Of a stretch of DNA of 64,000 nucleotides, positions 57,301 to 64,000 are shown piece by piece (the stretch's first letter is position 1; each line of letters starts with the position of its first letter). The stretch comes from Macrosoma leucophasiata (lineage: Eukaryota; Arthropoda; Insecta; Lepidoptera; Hedylidae): NCBI GenBank assembly GCA_036365455.1, contig JAWQUS010000025.1, forward strand, positions 20,310,001 to 20,374,000. The letters run 5' to 3'. A program made the position numbers and the translations under genes. Under the pieces are notes generated by a model. That model had not been told where the DNA came from. It did not search any database and was given only the letters and a program-made list of their open reading frames with translations.

Positions 57301-58310
57301 ATTTATATCACTTTCCCATATATTCCATTTTTATTTACGCACATACGTATACCCCATCAAGTCTCCCATAGACCCCAGGGGGTCCACCTGGACCAGTTTG
57401 GGAATCACTGGTTTAGATAGTATCCATTTCTGCTTATATTTATTATGTATCTTATATATGTATATGTATCTTCACGCCAGGTCCCTAACGGGGTAGGCAG
57501 AGAGTGTAGAGCGCCAGACATCCCGGTTCTGACAAACCTCTCGTGCCTCGTCGGCCTTATATTTATTGATATGCAGAAAAAGCATTTCATTCTACCAAAG
57601 AGCAAGGCAGGCTACCGGTCGCCACAGTGGACTGGAGAGGAGTAGCCATAGTGTTTATGACTGATGCAAAACAGTCTATCATTTTTTGCGAGTGTATCTA
57701 AGTGTGATACACACTACAAAAATCATCTATTACACCTTGACTTTATCAAAATACTTAAACAATTTCACACACACATGTAAACAGCTAGGCGACAGGCATA
57801 GGAACACCCTTGTACTTGTAGATAGAGCAACAAGGGCCACTGATGCAAAACAGACTGTCATTTTTTGAGGAAACAGCTTACTACGTACTTTTGCAGAGGG
57901 CAATGTCTGCAGATGGCTACTTCCCTCCGGTCCACCGCGGCTGGTGGCTTGGGGTGCTCTATGTACTTGTACTTTAATAGAGAGGTAAGCCTGCATATGG
58001 CTACTCCCCTCCGGTCCGCCACGGCCGGTGGCCGATTTTGCTCTATGTATTCAGTCTACAAACAGAAACTATTCTGGTCTTTGAAATTCACAAAAAAATG
58101 GAGTTATTCCAAAGTGTTACAAGGTTATGTAAATGTAAGATCTTTCGTAATAACAAGCATGAAACTAAATTATACACAGTAATATACAAATACAATTGTT
58201 TCTGAGTAAGGCAAACTTGCATAGAATGAGCTCATCTACTTTCATATACTAAGTTTATCTTTCATAAATAGATAACCTTCTTCATAAAAATGAATACTTA
58301 CCATATCCAT
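51322..58310 (-). CDS. PLPP6: PLPP6-like polyisoprenoid diphosphate phosphatase (four exons)
   Basis: Minus-strand exons 58310-58302, 56369-56217, 55709-55610 and 51716-51322 join in phase to 218 aa. The first coding exon holds only MDM; an in-frame TAA lies two codons before the ATG. PAP2-superfamily catalytic motifs are complete: KAFVRRRRP (about 100-108), FPSGH (124-128) and SRILMERHYILD (163-174), with His128, His170 and Asp174 as expected catalytic residues. SCHGIVWLAGW and LYQLQVNMLI in exon 3 are typical of PLPP6 (formerly PPAPDC2), an ER/nuclear-envelope enzyme that dephosphorylates presqualene and other isoprenoid diphosphates. Several hydrophobic segments fit a multi-pass protein. 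Human PLPP6 is longer at the N-terminus (about 295 aa). Insects lack de novo sterol synthesis, so isoprenoid diphosphate turnover is the likelier job; that is inference. The last intron (3.9 kb) holds a complete mariner, RTE debris and a SINE. Confidence 0.92.
51773..53086 (+). mobile_element. Complete mariner-superfamily element, 1314 bases
   Basis: Inverted termini CAGGGTGTCCGGTGGG (left) and CCATCGGACACCCTG (right), extending imperfectly to the shared TTTACGTTTTT, bounded by TA at 51771-51772 and 53087-53088. A G-run lies at 51838-51847. It carries one long transposase frame and sits inside the last intron of the PLPP6-like gene, in the opposite orientation. Confidence 0.93.
51894..52988 (+). 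CDS. Mariner-type transposase, uninterrupted, 364 aa
   Basis: Starts MPQWSGQHRA at the first in-frame ATG after the left terminus. N-terminal helix-turn-helix region, then the catalytic core: WSDEAHFHLNG (first Asp, about residue 158), WFQQDGATPHTA (second Asp, about 255) and PPRSPDLTPMDFFLWG (third Asp, about 292). Thirty-six residues lie between the second and third Asp. VTVWCALSTNGVIGPYFFE is typical of the superfamily. No stop or frameshift is visible, and termini are present, so the copy could be recent or even active; the exact clade would need a tree. Confidence 0.93.
   Translation: MPQWSGQHRAYAVEAFFKSGDSNVNARRQFCSHYNIRRLSDGPSVYLIRSWVERFRQTSSALNTAQSGPSRTSRTAENIEEVQRSLRENPLLSVRKRAAALALPKSIVHEILKMDIKFHLFKLQLVQELKENDFNLRKTFCERMLERFRSLNCIFWSDEAHFHLNGHVNKQNCSYWAPRKRNPRLKHQRPLHCPRVTVWCALSTNGVIGPYFFENSRGQAVNVNSENYGHMITEYFLPNLREHPFYSTRTWFQQDGATPHTARASMALLRQNFPHKLISRFGDIPWPPRSPDLTPMDFFLWGYLKSKVYANNPPSIVQLKQNIRYEIQQIDASLLQRVTRNAVDRFQQCVRLNGQHLDDVIFKT
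53087..54002. other. PLPP6 intron 3, no gene seen
   Basis: Contains T-rich and GC-rich tracts (GTCGGCGGCGGCGCGTC at about 53658) and a LINE-type word near 53880-53930 (CCTTCACGCAAGC, AAACGGGGTAGG). The short frames have no features. Confidence 0.4.
54003..54925 (+). pseudogene. Broken RTE-type reverse transcriptase
   Basis: Reads LKQLKNNRAPVDDGITAELL and FFKKGDKTLLKNYMPIAL in one frame, then jumps across a deletion near 54300 to LRISINGKYISHLRFANYTV, where the FADD catalytic box has become FANY. Further pieces (AMEKAIFGVSLRDRIRNEEI, then GRPVFSSG) give the usual RTE C-terminus in changing frames. Non-functional insertion in PLPP6 intron 3. Confidence 0.85.
54926..55308. other. PLPP6 intron 3, no gene seen
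   Basis: A GGCGGCGGCGGCGGCG run at about 54949-54962 and SINE-tail-like words near 55040-55160 (AACACAATACACATGCGAG, GTTATCCTGAGG), matching the 15.7-kb SINE. No gene. Confidence 0.45.
55309..55562 (+). repeat. Dispersed repeat A with internal deletion
   Basis: ACTGGTGGAAGAGCTCTAAT, TAAATGGTAATGTTCGGCAC, then a jump from AGAGGCATAACAC to GGGCTTTGTGTAAG that removes about 50 bases. It ends about 48 bases before exon 3's donor side. Confidence 0.9.
56000..56155. repeat. LINE-type fragment, minus orientation
   Basis: CTTATATTATAAAGCTGAAG, GTTTGTTTGCTTGAACG and CGCGCGAAGCCGGGATGGG CTGCTAG mirror the family ends at 27829 and 38351. Confidence 0.6.
56400..57227. other. PLPP6 intron 1, no gene seen
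   Basis: AT-rich without recognisable repeats apart from TATA-rich tracts (57060-57110). Confidence 0.4.
57228..57410. mobile_element. hAT-type MITE, second copy
   Basis: Same interior as 45357-45538 (TTTCTTGTAGACCCCTT, CATAGACCCCAGGGGGTC) and right end TTTGGGAATCACTG; the left end is degraded to TAGTTCCCAAAATAT. Confidence 0.8.
57470..57545. repeat. Repeat F fragment
   Basis: TATCTTCACGCCAGGTCCCT, AACGGGGTAGGCAGAGAGTG and CATCCCGGTTCTGACAAACC, matching 43828-43900. Confidence 0.75.
57600..58046. mobile_element. Repeat C, copy with a second copy nested in it
   Basis: Left part GGAGTAGCCATAGTGTTTAT and right end GGCTACTCCCCTCCGGTCC...GCTCTATG. A shorter unit from ATAGAGCAACAAGGGCC (57832) to GGGGTGCTCTAT (57962) is nested within. 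Intron 1 of the PLPP6-like gene. Confidence 0.65.
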
Positions 58311-58737
58311 GAGTACTTAGTAACCAAAGTTATCGGTAATGTCTGAACACTTGAATAAACAACTTATATGAGTATGTATGTACAATAATAATTAGATTCA
58401 TGCAATGAGAGTTGATAGGGTAAGTTTGTTTGATAATGAAGTGTCTGATGAGATAATTCGTGTTAGATAAGTTTTAGCGTGTATTTACTTAGTTCGGAGA
58501 TATTTAACTTCACTTTTAACTTTTATTCGCCACTATAAACAACCAAAACCAAATAACAACAACAACGCAAGGAAAATAATTCTTTTGAATTCAACAAAAT
58601 CCGCAATTTCACAAATTACATTAGACACAAGAGTATAATATGAATAATATATAGACATCACAGAGTGACAAGTCTTAGGGCGAGATCAAAGAGTAGGCGA
58701 GATCAAGAAGCTTGGGCGAGATTCACAGACCGCACTA
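58311..58737. other. Upstream of the PLPP6-like gene
   Basis: 5' flank of the minus-strand gene. No core promoter motif is clear. Confidence 0.4.
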
Positions 58738-58824
58738 CAACTTTACTTTCGAGCAAAGTACGCTTCGAACTGTCAAATCCCATACATTTCTGACAGTTCT
58801 AAGCATACTTTGCTTAAAGTAAAG
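58738..58824. mobile_element. Small inverted-repeat element
   Basis: ACTTTCGAGCAAAGTACGCTT and CTTTGCTTAAAGT-type ends with inner CTGTCA/TGACAG pair form imperfect arms of about 33 bases, 87 bases in all. It resembles a MITE. Confidence 0.6.
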
Positions 58825-58849
58825 AAGTGTTGTTGCAATAGTAATAGTC

Positions 58850-59206
58850 AATCGATAGTATTGTAAACTATCGTGACCTCGAAAAAATAGTCGATAGCGC
58901 GATAGTACTATCGAAAATATCGCCATGCTGCAATACTATCGATACTATCGATAGTATCGATACTAGCTTGGATAGTATCGATACTATCGATACTATTGAC
59001 CTTATTGACTATTGTTTATTACAATACTATCGATACTATCGATACTATTGATCTTTAGCAATAGTATTGCTTATTTTTAACTATCGATACTATCTATAGT
59101 ATCGATATTATTGCAGCATGGCGATATTTTCGATAGTACTATCGCGCTATCGACTATTTTTCGAGGTCAACTATCGATAACGCAACTATCGATAGTTTAG
59201 CAACAC
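58850..59206. repeat. ATCGAT-rich palindromic array
   Basis: Arms 58873-58944 and about 59097-59169 are near-perfect reverse complements (GACCTCGAAAAAATAGTCGA against TCGACTATTTTTCGAGGTC; ATATCGCCATGCTGC against GCAGCATGGCGATAT). Between and beside them lie many copies of ACTATCGATACTATCGATA. TATCGATA is the insect DRE word bound by DREF, and CGATA is the core bound by BEAF-32 in Drosophila; whether they act here is unknown. Confidence 0.85.
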
Positions 59207-59242
59207 TCCTTGTCACAGACCACCATTGTGCTATATACCATG

Positions 59243-59790
59243 GAGGAGTTTTGGCGGGAACCTTGAAAGAGGCGTATGGTGCTCTTATTTTATTTAATTT
59301 TCTTGGTGTATTTTTAAGTTATATTGAATAAAGCTGGTGGCATTTTGTTTGATATAAGTTTATTACAGTGCCCGTGTATAGTAAAATAGAATAACAGTGC
59401 GAAAACACGACCTTTCAGGTTGCCTCCAAAACTTCATTGTAAATGTTCTGGTAAAGTAGCCATCGCTTTACTCGAATAACTTGAGTGTGACTCACTTGAC
59501 TGACATATTATACTTGATAACTTATATACTTACCCCCTTATTCATAAACGTATTTTAGTTAAAGTGTTGCTAATCTCTCCTTTGTCTTTTTCTATCCTTC
59601 ACATTTGACAATGCAACTGACAAGGACAAAGCATTCTATAGCTAAAGCGTATCTAATGTACGTTTATGAATAAGGGGGTTAATACTTACGAATTATACTT
59701 AATGACTACATTATACTAACTTTTACGCTGCTTAAATAAATACGAAATATCGTTTTACTTGACACTGGCAATATGCGTAATAGCGATGCC
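59243..59790 (+). repeat. Dispersed repeat B, copy 3, interrupted by a MITE
   Basis: TTTTGGCGGGAACCTTGAAA to GACACTGGCAATATGCGTAA, matching 30696-31105 except for the insertion at 59533-59678. Confidence 0.88.
59533..59678. mobile_element. PIF/Harbinger-like MITE, 146 bases
   Basis: Perfect 20-base inverted ends, CCCCCTTATTCATAAACGTA at 59533-59552 and its complement at 59659-59678, flanked by TTA on both sides (59530-59532 and 59679-59681). The empty site near 30985 has a single TGA in that position. The 3-base TTA target copy suggests PIF/Harbinger. Confidence 0.85.
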
Positions 59791-59815
59791 GAAATTACAA
59801 AAAAAAAATATATAT

Positions 59816-59906
59816 ATATACCATGGAGTAGAAATACCTACAGAATTGGCGTGATTGCCTTCAAAAATTTGGGCGATACAATGGCCGCCTTTCATAGGGT
59901 TGTTTT
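59816..59906 (-). repeat. Inverted copy of the right part of repeat C (29757-29842)
   Basis: GAGTAGAAATACCTACAGAA, TTGGGCGATACAATGGCCGC and GGTTGTTTT are the complement of the 29.8-kb sequence. Confidence 0.75.
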
Positions 59907-60115
59907 GATAAATATCGATATCATCTTCTAATACATGAGCGGTTAATATCGATATTTTATCAACACGAATTCTTATTCTTTTAAAGTATGTATGCTTAGT
60001 TTTAGTAAAATCCACTTAATCCAAAACGAGGGGACCCGTGTTTAACCATTTTTTGAAATTATGTACTTTTCATTCATAATTTCTTCATTGAAAGTTAGTC
60101 TATTCTAAAAAGACG

Positions 60116-61075
60116 TTTGCGCCATATGACGTCACACATATGGTGGAATGGCAACAGAACCATTGCCTTGTGCAGTGACCCTTTAAAAAAATTTTGAGAT
60201 GTCAATGTCTTGACGTTGTCAGCTTGCCAAACTCGATGTAGGGCTGTGATCTTTTTATTTTAAAAATATCAGTACCAGTGTTCGATATATCGAAAAATTA
60301 TCGATATATCAATATAATTTTTAAAAATTCTTTGACCCTGCGTGTCGTCGATTAATCTCTTCCTTGATCCAACTACAAATAAAAAATATCAATATTATAT
60401 CAACAGCCTGAGGGCTAAGTCGTTGTGTAAAACTTTAAAACTTGTTTTTATTTTAATAAATAAGTTCGTAGCAACTTTTCATAGACTTCGTAGTAGGGAT
60501 GGCGATTCTTTCTGAAATCAATCAATGTTCGAATTGAAGTATCCAAAATCCATCCACGATTAAATCGACATTGAAAAAATCGATCTTCGATAAAGGATCT
60601 ATTTTTAATTTGGGATAGGTATGTAATACTAAATTTCAAGGAAACAGACGACCAAAAAAAACAAACAGTGTTCAATGCTGGTATGATGCTTCCTATACTC
60701 ACGTTTAAACGTTAAATCTTATGATCTGTATGTTTCCTATGTCCCTATGTGAATTAACCAAAAAGATCGATCTTCGATTTTCCATACTATACGTATCGAT
60801 TCACTAGATCAATCCAGTACTGTGGATCGATTTAAATAAATTATTATAATTATTTAAATAAGAATCGATTTTTTGGTTCCTATGGATCGCTTTTCCGATT
60901 AATCGATCTCAGGTCTCGGATCACCATCCCTACTTCCTAGTTTTATACTTTGACATTGACGTATCCGTATCAATTTGACACATCTTGCCACAGAGTATGT
61001 AACAATAATGTTTTCATCTAAAGATAGGCAATGGTAACTACTTCATTCCACCATATAAGTGACGTCATCACATGT
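60116..61075. repeat. Diverged inverted repeat with TGACGTCA cores
   Basis: TATGACGTCACACATATGG and GGAATGGCAACAGAACCATT on the left correspond to CCATATAAGTGACGTCATCA and GGCAATGGTAACTACTTCATTCC on the right, in inverse complement. It may be an old element of about 960 bases, with the hAT-type insertion inside. Confidence 0.4.
60494..60932. mobile_element. hAT-type non-autonomous element, 439 bases
   Basis: Ends TAGGGATGGCGAT and ATCACCATCCCTA are inverted repeats. Octamers CTTCGTAG (60486-60493) and CTTCCTAG (60933-60940) are target copies with one mismatch. The interior is rich in ATCGAT and AATCGA words. Confidence 0.8.
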
Positions 61076-61269
61076 TTTTCCGTTTTATTTTTTTTTTACA
61101 GAAATTATGAAAACAAAAAATATATATTAGAACTCAGAAAAGAAAAATAAAGAAACGGTATTTTTCTTTTAGGGTCGTGTCAAATTTGAAATGTTGTCAA
61201 TTGTAATAATTATGATGTAGTAATAAAATGTGTCCTGTAATTTGCATGCAAATTCGGTTTAAAGAATCT

Positions 61270-64000
61270 TTATAAATCATAAATCATTTATTTACTAGAA
61301 TGTAGTGGCTACAGGTGGTAACAAAATAATGGAAACTATAACATTCTACCATAACAATGGTGTGTAAAATATTATGCATATCCTTAAACTATTGAAATTC
61401 ACACATATTATAAACATTTCTAGTTACATTAAAATTAAATTAACAATCTCTAATACATGTATTATCAAATCAGGAACAACAGCAAATTGTCATCACTAAA
61501 ATTGCATTCCTTTTCATAAGTATGTCAAAGATTAAATTATGAATATTTTATTTAAGAGTTAATGTTAATTTTAATAATCTGTATCGAATTAAATTGTCAT
61601 ATCATCATTTCATACCTTTGTCACTATTATTAATATCTTATTATCATTCTGTTGCACATTTATAAATATTTTTTACTTAATCAAAAAATTTATAAATAAT
61701 ATGTCATTAATTAGGTAAACGGAATTGGGTAATTAAAATAATTTAGATACGTCAATAATAAAATTCAGGTCAGATGATTAGATCAAACATTATTCAATTA
61801 ATTAGGATATTGCTTTCCAAGTCATGTATTCATTTAAGTCATAAAAACAATTATGTTGTAGCCATTGAGTCAGTTTGTTTTTAAATAGTGGTAAACGTAT
61901 TTCCTTGAGCGTAATGGGTAATTTATTAAAAACCCTTATGGCGTTTACAAAAGCATTCCTTTTATGTAATTCAATTCTACATTTAGGTATGAACAGTTTA
62001 AATTGATTCCTTACGCTAACGTTCCTATTCGTACATTCAGAATTGAGCTTAAAATAGTATGGATGCTGCTTTACAAATACACAGAGATCCCTAATGTATA
62101 TGCAAGCCAACGGTAATATACGATATTTCTGGAATAATGGCCTACAACTGTCCAAGCACCAAGCTCCACAAATAGCTCTTACACTTTTTTTTTGTACACG
62201 AAAAGCTTTATCAATTACCACCGAGTTTCCCCACAACAAGAGGCCATAAGAAAGCACAGAGGAGACATAGCCATGATATGCAATCAGGGCTGCTTCCGTC
62301 GAAACAGTTTGACGCAATCGCTTTATAGCAAATACAAATTTATTCAGTTTGTCGCAAACAAAGTCAATGTGAGCTTTCCAGTCACAATTTTTATCCACAA
62401 CTAGCCCTAAAAACTTTGTGGAGTCAACTTCATTAATTTTATTTTTATCATAAATTATATTGAGGTCAATGTGTTTTTTTCTATATGTCTGAAATTGAAT
62501 TAAATTAGTTTTATTAATATTAATTTTAAGATTATTAGTTTTTAACCACGTTATTATACTATCAAGAGCTTCGTTAATATTTTTTTGGTATGTATTTAAA
62601 TCGTCACATTTCACTATGAGCGTAGTGTCGTCTGCAAATAATACGGTTTTGTGGATCGTGACATTTGGTAAATCATTTATATTCATTAAAAACAGTAACG
62701 GCCCAAGAACACTTCCTTGTGGCACGCCAAAGTTATTTGCTCTGAAATCAGATTGACTACAAATTTTATATCCATTTACAATTTTTGCTATTTCAACACA
62801 TTGAGTTCGATCTGACAAATAGCTTTTGATCCATTGGTTAGCAATACCCCTGATGCCATATTTGTCTAACTTATATAAAAGTAGCTTATGGTCCACAAAA
62901 TCAAACGCTTTGCTCATATCCAGAAACACTGCTGCGATTGCTTTGTTATCATTAATTGCTTCTGCTATTGTTTTCATCAAATCAAAACATGCTAGTGAAG
63001 TAGAACTATTCTTACGAAAACCGAATTGTTCTCTTTTTAGTAAATTATGTCTCGTAACAAAGTCGAAAAGTCTTTTGAACATTACCTTTTCAAATATTTT
63101 TGATAATATTGGAATCAAAGTAACTGGACGATAATTATTAACATCCGACGCATCTCCTTTTTTAAAAAGTGGTTTTACTATTGACTTTTTTAATATATTT
63201 GGATATGAACCTTCCTCGAGTGATTTATTTATAATGAAGCTCAAGGGTTCACTAATATATTCAGCACATAATTTCAAAGAGTCTGTGTTAATACCATCAA
63301 TCCCTACCGATTTTGTATTTTTAAGATTATTAATAATTTTATATATTTCCATAGAGTCAGTTGGTTTTAAAAATATCGAATTCGTATTGCATACATTTAC
63401 AGATTTATTGATGTCATTTACATTATAAGTAAAATTATTCTCATTAGTCAAATTAATATAAAAGTCATTAAATATTTTACTTATATCAACTGGGTAAGTA
63501 TATGTTTGGTCATTAAATAATATTTTGTCGATTTCAGAACTCCTATTTGTTGCTCCAATATTCTTATTTATTGTTTCCCATACAGCTTTACATTTGTTTT
63601 TTTTATTGTCAATGTATTTTTTGTTTTGTATTTGTCGTGCTTTTTGTAAACATTTTTTGAGTATTTTATCGTAATTTTTGTAGTTTTGTTTATTTGATGC
63701 TTTATTATGCCGATTTTGTATGTATTTTAGGTAAAGATACCTTTTTTTTACACAACATTTTCTTAAACCAACAGTTAGCCATGTTCTGTTACTTTTTTTA
63801 TTTGTTTTTTTAACATTAATTATCGGAAAACATAAATTAAAAAACAGTAAAAATGTGTTATAAAATTCTTCAAATGATTCATTACTATCACTTTTATCAT
63901 AAACTTCTGAAAAGGATAAAGAAGATATACACTTATAGAACAACCTTTTATTTTCTCTGTTAAAATCTCTAGCATTCTCAAACCAACTGATTATTTCACG
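61270..64000 (-). mobile_element. Non-LTR retrotransposon, 3' part, continues past window end
   Basis: Minus-strand element. Its 3' end appears at about 61270 with AAATGATTTATGATTTAT, a short-unit tail typical of CR1/jockey-like elements. A 3' UTR of about 530 bases (61270-61801) precedes the reverse-transcriptase frame. The endonuclease part would lie to the right of the window. Confidence 0.8.
61802..64000 (-). CDS. Reverse transcriptase of a CR1/jockey-type retrotransposon (partial, open)
   Basis: The frame is open from the window edge to the stop at 61802, over 730 codons, so the 5' part is missing. Reverse-transcriptase blocks in order: SVGIDGINTDSL, IVKPLFKKGD, NYRPVTLIPILSKIFEK, EQFGFRKNSST, AVFLDMSKAFDFVDH, GVPQGSVLGPLLF and VLFADDTTLIV with both catalytic Asp; then KFLGLVVD and the C-terminal region LRQTVSTEAALIAYHGYV and GLLLWGNS. 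The start before 63943 continues upstream (FENARDFNREN), so no internal start is chosen. The intact frame points to a recent insertion. The clade is judged by eye. Confidence 0.9.
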   Translation of the reverse strand, partial: REIISWFENARDFNRENKRLFYKCISSLSFSEVYDKSDSNESFEEFYNTFLLFFNLCFPIINVKKTNKKSNRTWLTVGLRKCCVKKRYLYLKYIQNRHNKASNKQNYKNYDKILKKCLQKARQIQNKKYIDNKKNKCKAVWETINKNIGATNRSSEIDKILFNDQTYTYPVDISKIFNDFYINLTNENNFTYNVNDINKSVNVCNTNSIFLKPTDSMEIYKIINNLKNTKSVGIDGINTDSLKLCAEYISEPLSFIINKSLEEGSYPNILKKSIVKPLFKKGDASDVNNYRPVTLIPILSKIFEKVMFKRLFDFVTRHNLLKREQFGFRKNSSTSLACFDLMKTIAEAINDNKAIAAVFLDMSKAFDFVDHKLLLYKLDKYGIRGIANQWIKSYLSDRTQCVEIAKIVNGYKICSQSDFRANNFGVPQGSVLGPLLFLMNINDLPNVTIHKTVLFADDTTLIVKCDDLNTYQKNINEALDSIITWLKTNNLKININKTNLIQFQTYRKKHIDLNIIYDKNKINEVDSTKFLGLVVDKNCDWKAHIDFVCDKLNKFVFAIKRLRQTVSTEAALIAYHGYVSSVLSYGLLLWGNSVVIDKAFRVQKKSVRAICGAWCLDSCRPLFQKYRILPLACIYIRDLCVFVKQHPYYFKLNSECTNRNVSVRNQFKLFIPKCRIELHKRNAFVNAIRVFNKLPITLKEIRLPLFKNKLTQWLQHNCFYDLNEYMTWKAIS

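Overview
The window looks like a stretch of an insect, most likely lepidopteran (moth or butterfly), nuclear chromosome. It is AT-rich, has short coding exons separated by kilobase introns with consensus GT/AG boundaries, and is packed with tRNA-derived SINEs, MITEs, mariner elements and non-LTR retrotransposon remnants of types familiar from moths. The organism call is inference; no species can be named from the sequence alone. Most real genes are split, so I rebuilt them by joining exons in phase.

Layout. Positions 1-11447 hold no convincing gene, only repeats and fold-back structures. A five-exon plus-strand gene (11448-21127) encodes a 1463-aa type II membrane protein with a short cytoplasmic tail, one membrane segment, a His/Asp-rich stretch, a SEA domain with a self-cleavage motif, one EGF-like domain and a very long acidic, Pro/Glu/Thr-rich ectodomain. 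It converges on a six-exon minus-strand gene (28718-21959) for a 465-aa, seven-finger C2H2 protein resembling transcription factor IIIA. A seven-exon plus-strand gene (31404-45177) encodes a 437-aa SLC19 (thiamine/folate-type) transporter; its fourth intron contains a possible antisense one-exon secreted-protein ORF. Then come a 60-aa SMCO4-like protein (48382-48200, minus) and a four-exon PLPP6-like lipid phosphatase of 218 aa (58310-51322, minus), whose last intron carries a complete mariner element with an open transposase frame. The right edge (61270-64000) is the 3' part of a non-LTR retrotransposon with an open reverse-transcriptase frame running off the window.

The genes show no obvious shared pathway; this is ordinary eukaryotic gene neighbourhood, not an operon. 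The least ordinary features are the SEA/His-rich/EGF/acidic-mucin protein with a decayed duplicate of its membrane exon, the duplicated Cys motif in the zinc-finger protein tail, several perfect short-loop palindromes that look like fold-back template-switch products, a large ATCGAT-rich palindrome upstream of the PLPP6-like gene, and a nested MITE whose empty site is preserved elsewhere in the same window. I did not find a clear new multi-gene system.
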